Shown here in pieces: positions 42,818 to 51,013 of a stretch of DNA of 64,000 nt (its first letter is position 1; each line of letters opens with the position of its first letter). The notes beneath the pieces were generated by a model. It searched no databases, was not told the DNA's origin, and was given only the letters and a program-made list of their open reading frames with translations. A program made the position numbers and the translations under genes. Origin of the DNA: Scleromatobacter humisilvae (lineage in GTDB: Bacteria; Pseudomonadota; Gammaproteobacteria; Burkholderiales; Burkholderiaceae_C); NCBI RefSeq assembly GCF_023231945.1, contig NZ_JAJLJH010000001.1, positions 124,001 to 188,000 of the forward strand. Reading direction: 5' to 3'.

Positions 42818-43504
42818 TCAGGCCGCGGCCTGTTCGACCAGCGTGCCCTTGTCCAGGTGCAACGTGTGGTTCGCGTACTCGGCGGCCTTCGGGTCGTGCG
42901 TGACCATCACGATGGTCTTGCCGTGGTCGCGATTGAGCGCGCGCAGCAGCGCGAGCACGTCCTCGGCCGACTGGCGATCGAGGTCGCCGGTGGGCTCGTC
43001 GCAGACCAGCAGCGTCGGGTCGGACACGATCGCGCGCGCGATCGACACGCGCTGCTGCTGGCCGCCCGACAGCTCGGTGGGCTTGTGGCTGGAGCGGTCG
43101 GCCAGGCCGACGAGCGCGAGCGCGATCGCCGCGCGCTTGCGCCGCTCCGCGCCGGACAGCTTGGTCAGCAGCAGCGGCAGTTCGACGTTGCGCTGCGCCG
43201 AGAGCATGGGCATCAGGTTGTAGAACTGGAACACGAAGCCGACCTGCGACGCGCGCCATTTCGCGAGCGCGCTGGCGCCGAGGTTGTCGATGCGCTGGCC
43301 GCCGACGGCGATGCTGCCGCCCGACGGCGAATCGAGGCCGCCGATGAGGTTGAGCAGCGTCGTCTTGCCGGAGCCAGACGGCCCCATCAGCGCGAGGAAG
43401 TCGCCCTGCGCCACGCCGAGGTCGATGTGGTGCAGCACCTCGACCTTCTGCTTGCCGCGTTCATAGATCTTCGAGACGTCGCGGATTTCGATCAAGGGGG
43501 TCAT
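42818..43504 (-). CDS. ABC transporter ATPase, MacB/LolD type
   Basis: A 228-residue ATPase. Walker [10 protein letters not shown], signature LSGGQQQR, Walker [13 protein letters not shown] and switch His in [10 protein letters not shown]. It belongs to the MacB/LolD subfamily that powers mechanotransmission rather than substrate transport through the membrane. It lies between the adaptor gene (43550) and the two permease genes. Confidence 0.96.
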   Translation of the reverse strand: MTPLIEIRDVSKIYERGKQKVEVLHHIDLGVAQGDFLALMGPSGSGKTTLLNLIGGLDSPSGGSIAVGGQRIDNLGASALAKWRASQVGFVFQFYNLMPMLSAQRNVELPLLLTKLSGAERRKRAAIALALVGLADRSSHKPTELSGGQQQRVSIARAIVSDPTLLVCDEPTGDLDRQSAEDVLALLRALNRDHGKTIVMVTHDPKAAEYANHTLHLDKGTLVEQAAA

Positions 43505-43549
43505 CTCGCTGTCGCTCCTGCAGGTTGGCGGCGGGGTGCCGCTCGAATG

Positions 43550-44773
43550 TCAGTGGGGGGCGTCCTCGACGCGCACCGCGGCGCCGTCGCGCAGCTCCGC
43601 CGGCGGGGAAAGGATCACTTGGTCGCCGGCGGATACACCATCGGGTATCGACTTCAGGCCGCCGACCTCCTGCGCGGCGGGCGCGACGGCGCGCTGCACC
43701 GCCTTGCCGTCGACGACGACGAAGACCACGGCGCGGCCGTCGCGCTGCGCGAGCGCGGGCGCCGGCACGAGCGCGCCGCGCGGCGCCTGGGCCGGCGTCG
43801 CCTCGCCCTTGGACGCGAGGAAGGAAACGCGCACGCCGATGTCGGGCACCAGGCGCGCGTCCTTCTGTTCGAGCGCGACGCGCACCTTGACCGTGCCCTT
43901 GCCGCGGTCGGCCGCCGGCACGATGGCGATCACGTGCGCCGGAATCTTCCAGTCGGGATAGGCGTCGAGCAACGCCTCGGCCGGCATGTTGGCCTTGACC
44001 TGGCCGATGTAGGCCTCGGCGACGTCGACCTCGACCTCCAGCGAGTCCATGTCGACGATCGTGCCCACGCCGGTGCGGGTGAAGCCGCCGCCGGCCGACA
44101 GCGGCGACACGATCTCGCCGACCTGGGCCGCCTTCTCGGTGACGACGCCCGCGAACGGCGCGCGCACCACGGAGTAGTCGAAGTTGACCTGGGCCTGGTT
44201 CAGCGCCGCGCCGGCGGCATCGGCATCGCGCCGGCGGCCCTCGAGCTGCGCGGCGTCGGTGGCGACGGCGGTGCGCGCCTGCTCCGCGGCCTGCCTGGTC
44301 ACCATGCCGCTCGCCACGAGTTCGTCCTGGCGGCGCGCGTCGGCCTGGGCCTGCGTGAGCTGCGCCTGCGCGGTCGTGACCTGCGCCTGCGCGCTGGCGA
44401 GGTTGGCGCGCGCGGCGCCCAGGCCGGCGCGCAGCGCGCTGTCCTCGAGGCGCGCCAGCACCTGGCCCTTCTCGACGTGGTCGCCCTCCTCGATCAGCAC
44501 CTGGGTCAAGGTGCCGGTGATCTGCGTCGAGACCGTGGCGCGGCGGCGCGGCGTCACGTAGCCGGTGGCCTGCAGCACCGCGCCGGCGGAGCCGCCTCCG
44601 GCGAGCGCGGTGGCGGTCGCGGTGTGGACAACCACGGGACGCGCGGCCAGCACCCACCAGGCACCCGCGCCGGCCAACGCCACGACAACCAGCGTCGCCA
44701 CGACGGGCCACAGCCAGCGCGGCGGGCCGCCGCCCTGGTCGCGCTCCGTGTGCTGGATGCGCAGTTCGTTCAA
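43550..44773 (-). CDS. Periplasmic adaptor (membrane-fusion) protein, MacA-like
   Basis: A 407-residue adaptor with one N-terminal transmembrane helix (about 20-43), lipoyl/barrel halves (TVSTQITGTLTQVLIEEGDHVEKGQVLARL and VRAPFAGVVTEKAAQVGEIVSP) around an alpha-helical hairpin (about 105-185), and a C-terminal beta-barrel/MPD region. It links the ABC permeases to an outer-membrane channel not encoded in this operon. First gene of the unit. Confidence 0.92.
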   Translation of the reverse strand: MNELRIQHTERDQGGGPPRWLWPVVATLVVVALAGAGAWWVLAARPVVVHTATATALAGGGSAGAVLQATGYVTPRRRATVSTQITGTLTQVLIEEGDHVEKGQVLARLEDSALRAGLGAARANLASAQAQVTTAQAQLTQAQADARRQDELVASGMVTRQAAEQARTAVATDAAQLEGRRRDADAAGAALNQAQVNFDYSVVRAPFAGVVTEKAAQVGEIVSPLSAGGGFTRTGVGTIVDMDSLEVEVDVAEAYIGQVKANMPAEALLDAYPDWKIPAHVIAIVPAADRGKGTVKVRVALEQKDARLVPDIGVRVSFLASKGEATPAQAPRGALVPAPALAQRDGRAVVFVVVDGKAVQRAVAPAAQEVGGLKSIPDGVSAGDQVILSPPAELRDGAAVRVEDAPH

Positions 44774-44905
44774 GAGGTTCGCGTCGATCTTGCCGTCTCC
44801 GAAAGAGGCCCTGGAACTGCGCGGACTCTATCAGCGACCCGGCGCGAATTCCTGCCCGTTTCTGCTGAAACGACGACCGAGGGGGTCGAATCGACGGCAG
44901 GCGCG

Positions 44906-45880
44906 TCAGGCGGCGGGCGCGGCGGCCGGAAGCAGCGTCCCGCGAACAAGCAGCGCGAGCGTCTGCACGATGAGGAGGACGAAGACGACGTTGGCCGCGA
45001 CGAACAGCACCGGCGCCAGTGGGGCCGCCAGCCCGCTCGCGCCGCGTTCGGCCATGCGCATCGCCAGCGCGGGCAGCGCCGCGGTGCCGAAGCTGAAGGC
45101 CCACCAGCCCGGCACGAAGGCCTGTTCCCGGATCCACGGCAGCATGCGCAGCAGCAGCAACGCCTGGTACAGGCCGTAGCCCAGCAGCAGCCAGGCGAAC
45201 ATGTCGGGCGCGCCGGTGGTGAGCGACATCCAGGCCCCGCCGCCGACGACCGCCGGCGCCAGCTGGATGCCCAGCACCGGGCGCAGCGCCGCGGGCAGCG
45301 GCGTGCCGACCGAGGCGCGCTGCACGATCACCGATTCCAGCGCCAGCCACGCGAACAGCCCGACGCCGAAGAACAGCAGGCCCAGCTGCGTCCAGCCGAA
45401 CGCGGCGGACACCGTCGCCGCGACGAAGCTCTGCGCGACGCTCGGAAGATAGAGCGCCGGCGTCACGAGCTCGGGCGGCCGCCCGCCCATCCACATCCGG
45501 CCGTTGAGCCACAGGCCCACCGCGAGCTGCGCGGCGAGCGCGACGACGAACAGCGCCAGCGCCGCGTCGTGCGAGAACGGAATCAGCGCGGCCGCCGCCA
45601 GCATGCTGGACACCGGCACCAGCGCCGCGAACGCCGACTGCAGCGGGTGCTGCAGCTCGGCGACGGCGTCGGCCCGATGCGCGAGCCACTTGTGGGTGTA
45701 GAGCACCAGCAGCACGGCCCACGTGGCCAGGCCGGCGAGCGAGAGCCCCTGCGCGACGTCGACAGGCAGGTGCCACAGTCGCACGCCGACATGCCACGTG
45801 TTGGCGAACGCCAGCAGCCCCACGGGGATGCCGAAGAACGAGACCGGAACGGCGGCGCGGCTGGCGGACATGGCGGACAT
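44906..45880 (-). CDS. TehA/SLAC1-family transporter
   Basis: A 324-residue protein with about ten hydrophobic segments, starting FFGIPVGLLAFANTWHVGVRLWHLP, the typical opening of TehA-like voltage-independent anion channels linked to tellurite resistance or dicarboxylate transport. The start at 45880 (AGGAG upstream) removes an unrelated extension. It is divergent from an AraC-type regulator, a common local control arrangement. Confidence 0.85.
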   Translation of the reverse strand: MSAMSASRAAVPVSFFGIPVGLLAFANTWHVGVRLWHLPVDVAQGLSLAGLATWAVLLVLYTHKWLAHRADAVAELQHPLQSAFAALVPVSSMLAAAALIPFSHDAALALFVVALAAQLAVGLWLNGRMWMGGRPPELVTPALYLPSVAQSFVAATVSAAFGWTQLGLLFFGVGLFAWLALESVIVQRASVGTPLPAALRPVLGIQLAPAVVGGGAWMSLTTGAPDMFAWLLLGYGLYQALLLLRMLPWIREQAFVPGWWAFSFGTAALPALAMRMAERGASGLAAPLAPVLFVAANVVFVLLIVQTLALLVRGTLLPAAAPAA

Positions 45881-45981
45881 GGCGGACTCCTGGAAGCAGG
45901 TGATCGACGGAACCGATTCTGGGCGCCACAATCGAGATGTCGAATGCCAATCAGTCCGCCAGAATTGCTCCAACGTCTCGC

Positions 45982-46926
45982 ATGGATCCGCTGAGCCACC
46001 TCGTCACCCTGCTCGACCCGCGCGGCCGCATGGAGCTGCGCTGCCTGTTCGGCGCCGCGTTCGCGGCCCCGCACGACGCGATCGGCCCGTGGCGCGCGCC
46101 CTTCCACGTGGTGCTGCGTGGCGAGTGCGAGCTGTGGCTGCCCGAGAGCAGGCGGTCGGTGACGTTGCGTCCCGGCAGCCTGCTGGTGCTGCCGCGCGGC
46201 GCGGCGCACACGCTGCGCGCGAGCGCGTCACGCGCGGGGGCGAGCGCGCGCATCCGCACGCAGCCGGGCGAGCTGGTCGACATCAAGACCAACGTGCGCG
46301 ACCCTGCGCGGGCCGACATCGAGATCCTGTGCGGCGAGTTCGAGTTCCGCGGACGCCGCCGCAGCGCGCTGCTCGAGGCGCTGCCCGAGTGCCTGGTCGT
46401 GGAGTTCGCCGAGCGCCCCGAGTTCGGCTGGCTGCAGGGCCTGCTGCGGATGATGGCGCACGAGATCGCGCACCAGGACGCCGGCGCCGCGGCCATCGTC
46501 GCCGAGCTGTCGGGCGCCGTCTTCACGCTGGCCGTGCGGGCGCATCTCGAGACGCAGCCGGAGCACGCCGGCGTGCTGGGCCTGATGGCCAACGCGCGCC
46601 TCGCGCCGGCGCTGGCCGCGATGCTGGAGTCGCCCGGCGAGCCGTGGACGGTGGAGACACTCGCGGCGCGCTGCCACCTCTCGCGCGCCGCGTTCGCGCG
46701 CCTGTTCGCGCAGCACGCGCGCAGCGGGCCGCTGGAGCTGCTGACGTCGCTGCGCATGGAGCTCGCCTCGCGCCTGCTGGCCGTCGGCGAGCAGGACACC
46801 GCGACGATCGGCGAGGCCGTGGGCTACCGGTCCGAGGCGGCGTTCAACCGCGCGTTCGCGCGCCACGCCGGGATGACGCCGGGTCGCTTCCGGCGCGGCG
46901 AGCGCGCCGCTGCAACGGCTGGTTAG
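45982..46926 (+). CDS. AraC-family regulator with cupin N-terminus
   Basis: A 314-residue regulator: an N-terminal cupin_6 domain (MDPLSHLVTLLDPRGRMELRC to about 185) and two C-terminal HTH motifs (WTVETLAARCHLSRAAFARLF; IGEAVGYRSEAAFNRAFARHAG). Start 45982 matches the family N terminus. It is divergent from the TehA-like gene with a 100-bp spacer and is probably its regulator. The 3' end overlaps the convergent TetR gene by 3 bp (TTAG). Confidence 0.9.
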   Translation: MDPLSHLVTLLDPRGRMELRCLFGAAFAAPHDAIGPWRAPFHVVLRGECELWLPESRRSVTLRPGSLLVLPRGAAHTLRASASRAGASARIRTQPGELVDIKTNVRDPARADIEILCGEFEFRGRRRSALLEALPECLVVEFAERPEFGWLQGLLRMMAHEIAHQDAGAAAIVAELSGAVFTLAVRAHLETQPEHAGVLGLMANARLAPALAAMLESPGEPWTVETLAARCHLSRAAFARLFAQHARSGPLELLTSLRMELASRLLAVGEQDTATIGEAVGYRSEAAFNRAFARHAGMTPGRFRRGERAAATAG

Positions 46927-47531
46927 GCCGCCGGCTTCACCTTGCGCGCCGTCTTCAGGCAGGCCGACAGCAGCGCCTGCGCATGCTCGGGCGTCATCGG
47001 CGCCGTGCTGAACAGCGCGCGGTAGACGATGGGCGAGGCCACGGTGTCCATGACGGCGTCGACCTCGGGCACGGCCTCGCCGCGCCTGGCGCCGCGGGCG
47101 ATGATGATCTCGATCTGCGACGCGGTGAACGCCGCGCACTGGCTGGGCACCGGCGGCTTGCCCTCGGCGAGCGCGCCGTTGCGGGCGGAAAGCACGTCCA
47201 GCATCATGCCCAGGCCGACGTCCGAGGACATCTCGTCGCGGTACTGCTCGACCCACGCCTGCAGGTCGCCGGCGACGCTGCCGGTGTCCGCCGGATCGCC
47301 GTCGGGGCGCAGGCGCTCGACGGCGACGTCGGCCAGCAGGTCGGCCAGCTCGCCCCAGCGGCGGTAGATCGTCGAGGGCGTGACGCCGGCGCGGGCCGCG
47401 ATGAGCGGGACCGTCAGCGCGGCGCGGCCGTCCTGCGCGAGCAGGTCGAGCGTCGCCTTGTGCACCGCCGCCTGGACGCGGGCGCTGCGGCCGCCGGGAC
47501 GGGGGATGGCGCGGTTGAGGGCAGTCGTCAT
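46923..47531 (-). CDS. TetR-family repressor
   Basis: A 202-residue regulator with an N-terminal TetR HTH (VQAAVHKATLDLLAQDG, VPLIAARAGVTPSTIYRRWG) and a C-terminal ligand domain. Two inverted repeats sharing identical arms lie between it and the divergent MFS gene, one 10 bp from this start, so it very likely represses itself and the exporter until an effector binds. Confidence 0.92.
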   Translation of the reverse strand: MTTALNRAIPRPGGRSARVQAAVHKATLDLLAQDGRAALTVPLIAARAGVTPSTIYRRWGELADLLADVAVERLRPDGDPADTGSVAGDLQAWVEQYRDEMSSDVGLGMMLDVLSARNGALAEGKPPVPSQCAAFTASQIEIIIARGARRGEAVPEVDAVMDTVASPIVYRALFSTAPMTPEHAQALLSACLKTARKVKPAA

Positions 47532-47540
47532 GTCGCCATC

Positions 47541-47563
47541 CTAACGCAAAGGAATTGCGTTAG
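47541..47563. promoter_or_regulatory. TetR operator 1
   Basis: Perfect inverted repeat CTAACGCAA (47541-47549) and TTGCGTTAG (47555-47563) with a 5-bp spacer, located 10 bp upstream of the tetR start. The arms are identical to operator 2. Confidence 0.85.
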
Positions 47564-47586
47564 TGGCAGAAGGGGTGCACAATCCG

Positions 47587-47609
47587 CTAACGCAAAGTTT
47601 TTGCGTTAG
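47587..47609. promoter_or_regulatory. TetR operator 2
   Basis: Second copy of the same 9-5-9 inverted repeat: CTAACGCAA (47587-47595) and TTGCGTTAG (47601-47609), ending 16 bp before the MFS start. Centre-to-centre distance to operator 1 is 46 bp, so a repressor bound at both sites would cover both divergent promoters. Confidence 0.85.
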
Positions 47610-47625
47610 TCATCAGGAGATCCGC

Positions 47626-48834
47626 ATGTCCCACGCCGCCAATCCCTGCCTGCCCGCGGTGGCCGCCGCGCCCCGCCGCATGGGCCGCATGGCCGCGCTG
47701 TGGCTCAACGCGTCGATCCTCGTGGCCTATCTCGCGGCATCGACGGCGCCGTCGCCGCTGTACGCGCTGTATCGCGAGGCCTGGGGCTTCTCGGCGCTGA
47801 CGCTGACGCTGGTCTTCTCGACCTACGCGTTCACGCTCCTGGCGGCGCTGCTGTTCTTCGGCGCGCTGTCCGACCATCGCGGCCGGCGCGAAGTGGTCAT
47901 CGTGGCGATGGTGCTGGAGATCGCGTCCATCCTGCTGTTCCGCCATGCCGAGTCCGTCGCCTGGCTCATCGCCGCGCGCGCCGTGCAGGGCGTGGCCACC
48001 GGCATCGCCACCAGCGCGCTGAGCGCCGGCATGCAGGACATCGACCGCGAGCGCGGCTCGCTGCTCACCAGCATCTCGCCGCTGTTCGGCATGGGCGCGG
48101 GCGCGCTGCTCGCGGGCGGGCTGGCGCAGTTCGCGCCGGCGCCGACGCGGCTGGTGTTCGACGTCCTGCTCGCCGTCCTGGCCGCGCAGGCCGTGGCCGC
48201 GTTCTGGCTGCCCGAGACCGTCTCGAAGCGCGCCGGGGCGCTCGCGTCGATGCGGCCGCAACTGGCGGTGCCCAGGCGGGCGCGCGCGATGCTGTGGCAG
48301 GTGATGCCGGTCAACACGGCACAGTGGGCGCTCGGCGGCTTCTATGCGTCGCTGGGGCCGTCGCTGGCGCGCATCATCACCGGCCTGCACTCGCCGTTGC
48401 TGGGCGGCGCGGTCGTCGCGTCGCTGGTACTGAGCGGGGCGGTCGCGATCCTGTTCGTGCGCACGCGTCCCGCGCGCGCCGCGCTCGCGGGCGGCACGGC
48501 GGCGCTGGTCGTCGGCGTGAGCGTGACGCTGGCGGGCGTGCAGCTGCACTCGATCGCCGCGTTCTTCGTCGGCTCGATCATTGCGGGACTCGGCTTCGGC
48601 GCCGCCTTCAACGGCACGCTGCGCAGTCTCGTGCCGCTGGCGGAGGCGCACGAGCGCGCGGCGCTGATGTCGACGTTCTTCGTGCTGAGCTACCTCGCCT
48701 TCAGCATGCCGGCGATCGCGGCCGGGCTGCTCGCCGGGCGCATCGGCCTGCAGGCGGCGTCGATCGGCTATGGCCTGTTGCTGGTCGCGCTCGCGTGCGT
48801 GGCGCTGGCGATGATGACGCGGCGCAAGCCTTGA
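47626..48834 (+). CDS. MFS exporter controlled by the TetR gene
   Basis: A 402-residue protein with 12 predicted hydrophobic segments. The loop 2-3 motif GALSDHRGRREVV is the MFS signature A. The opening STAPSPLYALYREAWGFS is typical of a drug-efflux-like MFS group. The start at 47626 follows AGGAGATCC. Substrate unknown; the local TetR repressor suggests export of the repressor ligand. Confidence 0.9.
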   Translation: MSHAANPCLPAVAAAPRRMGRMAALWLNASILVAYLAASTAPSPLYALYREAWGFSALTLTLVFSTYAFTLLAALLFFGALSDHRGRREVVIVAMVLEIASILLFRHAESVAWLIAARAVQGVATGIATSALSAGMQDIDRERGSLLTSISPLFGMGAGALLAGGLAQFAPAPTRLVFDVLLAVLAAQAVAAFWLPETVSKRAGALASMRPQLAVPRRARAMLWQVMPVNTAQWALGGFYASLGPSLARIITGLHSPLLGGAVVASLVLSGAVAILFVRTRPARAALAGGTAALVVGVSVTLAGVQLHSIAAFFVGSIIAGLGFGAAFNGTLRSLVPLAEAHERAALMSTFFVLSYLAFSMPAIAAGLLAGRIGLQAASIGYGLLLVALACVALAMMTRRKP

Positions 48835-48837
48835 GCC

Positions 48838-49860
48838 CTAAGCCGCCTCGCGCAGATCCTTGGCGGGCGCGACCAGCATGTCGTGCGGCACGACGACGCC
48901 GTTCTTGACGGCCACGACCTCGGCCAGGATGCTCAGCGCGATCTCCGGCGGCGTCTTGCTGCCGATGTAGACGCCCACCGGGCCGCGCAGCCGGGCGAGC
49001 TCCGCGGCCGTGAGGTCGAAGTGCTCCTGCAGGCGCTGGCGCCGCGCGTCGTTGTTGCGCCGGCTGCCGATGGCGCCGACGTAGAACGCCTCGGTCCGCA
49101 GCGCCTCGAGCAGCGCGAGGTCGTCCAGCTTCGGGTCGTGCGACAGCGCGATCACGACGCTGCGGCGGTCGGCGCGGAACGCCAGCACCGCGTCGTCGGG
49201 CATGCCGGCGAGCAGTGTTGCGCCGTCCACGCGCCAGGTCGCGCGCACCTCCTCGCGCGGCTCGCACACGGCCACCTCGAAGCCGCTGAACAGGGCCATC
49301 GTGGCCAGGTACTCGGTCAGCTGGCCGCCGCCGATCAGCAGCATGCGGTAGCGGGGCCCGAAGGTGTTGGCCACGTGGTCGTCCGCGACGCGCAACTCCT
49401 CCGGCTGGGGCGCCGCTTCATGCGTGGCGCGGCCGTCGGCGAGGTCGACCCGGCGCCGCACGAGTCCGCCGCCGGCCAGGCCTTGCAGCAGCGCGTCGAG
49501 CGCCGCGGGGTCGGGATCGTGCTCGACCAGCAGCTCCAGCGTGCCGCCGCAAGGCAGGCCGAAGCGGTGCGCCTCGTCCGCCGACACGCCGTACGTGACG
49601 AACACCGGCGCGGCGCGCGCGGGCAGCGGATGCGCCTGCTCGTCCTTCCAGCGCTGCCGATAGCGATCGGACAGGTCGTCCTCGATGCAGCCCCCGCTGA
49701 CCGAGCCGGCGATGCGCCCGGTCTCGGACAGCGCCAGGATCGACCCGACCGGCCGCGGCGACGAACCCCAGGTGCGCACCACCGTCGCCAGCAGCGCGCG
49801 CTGCCCGGCGCGGCGCCAGTCGCGCAGCTCGCGCAGCACGAGCAGGTCGAGGTTCTCCAT
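48838..49860 (-). CDS. XdhC/CoxI-family molybdoenzyme maturation protein
   Basis: A 340-residue protein with an N-terminal XdhC/CoxI domain (TVVRTWGSSPRPVGSILAL, GSVSGGCIEDDL) and a C-terminal Rossmann fold (MLLIGGGQLTEYLATMAL; GVYIGSKTPPEIALSILAEV). XdhC proteins bind sulfurated molybdenum cofactor and load it into xanthine-dehydrogenase-family enzymes. It starts one base from the cytochrome c stop and is opposite the iorAB-like pair, so its client is probably the enzyme at 50536-53272. Confidence 0.9.
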   Translation of the reverse strand: MENLDLLVLRELRDWRRAGQRALLATVVRTWGSSPRPVGSILALSETGRIAGSVSGGCIEDDLSDRYRQRWKDEQAHPLPARAAPVFVTYGVSADEAHRFGLPCGGTLELLVEHDPDPAALDALLQGLAGGGLVRRRVDLADGRATHEAAPQPEELRVADDHVANTFGPRYRMLLIGGGQLTEYLATMALFSGFEVAVCEPREEVRATWRVDGATLLAGMPDDAVLAFRADRRSVVIALSHDPKLDDLALLEALRTEAFYVGAIGSRRNNDARRQRLQEHFDLTAAELARLRGPVGVYIGSKTPPEIALSILAEVVAVKNGVVVPHDMLVAPAKDLREAA

Positions 49861-49861
49861 G

Positions 49862-50464
49862 TCAGGGCGCGGGACAGGCGGCGCCGGCCTGGATCCACGC
49901 GGCCACCAGTTCGCCGAATTCCTTCTGCGTGCCCGGCGCCGGCGTGCGCGTGCCGCCCGGGTGCCAGCCCCAGCCGACGAGCGGGTCGAAGGCCATGTGG
50001 TCGTGGATCTGCTTGAGCGAGCGCTGGCCGTTGCGCGCGGGATCCTTGATCTGCTCGCAGATCTGGCCGAGCGACCTGTCCTGCCACGCCATGCCCGCGG
50101 GTGCGACGTGCCACTTGGGCGCGCCCGGCACGCCGGCCGGCTGGAAGTTGGCGGCCTGGTGGCAGGTGGCGCAGCGCATCGCGAGCGCGCCCTGGTCGTC
50201 GCTGCCGCGCACCACCAACGGCAGGTGCGGGTGCATGTCGTCGCCCTGGCTCGGGCGGACGCCGGACGGGTGGCAGTTCTGGCAGCGCGGGCTCTCGATG
50301 ACCTTGCCCATCTCGGCGAACAGCGCGCGCGATCGTTCGGCGGGGTCGGCGATGGTGGAGAAATCCTTCGCCGGCTTCAGCGCCGCGGCCGTGTCCTGCG
50401 CCAGCACGGGCAGTCCGGCCAGCAGCGTCACGAGCACAAGTCCAACAAGCGTAGTCGGCCGCAT
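49862..50464 (-). CDS. Periplasmic diheme cytochrome c
   Basis: A 200-residue exported protein (signal peptide residues 1-22, ending PVLAQ) with two heme-binding motifs, CQNCH and CATCH, and further histidines and methionines as distal ligands. The start at 50464 removes a spurious 29-residue extension. It is divergent from the iorAB-like genes and would accept electrons from that periplasmic molybdenum hydroxylase. Confidence 0.85.
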   Translation of the reverse strand: MRPTTLVGLVLVTLLAGLPVLAQDTAAALKPAKDFSTIADPAERSRALFAEMGKVIESPRCQNCHPSGVRPSQGDDMHPHLPLVVRGSDDQGALAMRCATCHQAANFQPAGVPGAPKWHVAPAGMAWQDRSLGQICEQIKDPARNGQRSLKQIHDHMAFDPLVGWGWHPGGTRTPAPGTQKEFGELVAAWIQAGAACPAP

Positions 50465-50535
50465 CGCGCTTCTCCACAAATTTTGCGAGGCACGAGCATA
50501 CTGCGCCATCCGGATTCGTTCACGGGGGCTTTGCA

Positions 50536-51000
50536 ATGTCAGGTGTTTCACTCAACGTCAACGGCCACTCCCATCACGTGGAGGCCGATCCGCAGACGCC
50601 GCTGCTGTGGGTGCTGCGCGACGAGATCGGCCTGACCGGCACCAAGTTCGGCTGCGGCGTCGCCCAGTGCGGCGCGTGCACCGTGCACGTCGACGGCCAG
50701 GCGATGCGCTCGTGCGTGGCGCCGGTCTCGGCGATCGCCGGGCGCAAGGTGACGACGATCGAGGGCCTGCAATCGCGCGCAGCCAAGGCCGTGCAGAAGG
50801 CCTGGGTCGACCTCGACGTCGTGCAGTGCGGCTATTGCCAGTCGGGCCAGATCATGTCGGCGACGGTCCTGCTCGAGCAGAACCCCAAGCCCAGCGACGA
50901 GGACATCGACCTCGCGATGGCTGGCAACATCTGCCGCTGCGCCACCTACGTCCGCATCCGCGCCGCGATCCACGCGGCGTCGGCCCAGCTCACGGCTTGA
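50536..51000 (+). CDS. [2Fe-2S] subunit of periplasmic molybdenum hydroxylase (IorA-like)
   Basis: A 154-residue protein with a plant-type [2Fe-2S] domain ([20 protein letters not shown]) and a four-helix [2Fe-2S] domain ([25 protein letters not shown]). This is the small subunit of isoquinoline 1-oxidoreductase/aldehyde-oxidase-type enzymes. The large subunit follows after 13 bp. It lacks a signal peptide and would be exported with the Tat-carrying large subunit. Confidence 0.93.
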   Translation: MSGVSLNVNGHSHHVEADPQTPLLWVLRDEIGLTGTKFGCGVAQCGACTVHVDGQAMRSCVAPVSAIAGRKVTTIEGLQSRAAKAVQKAWVDLDVVQCGYCQSGQIMSATVLLEQNPKPSDEDIDLAMAGNICRCATYVRIRAAIHAASAQLTA

Positions 51001-51013
51001 GGAGGTTTCCGCC

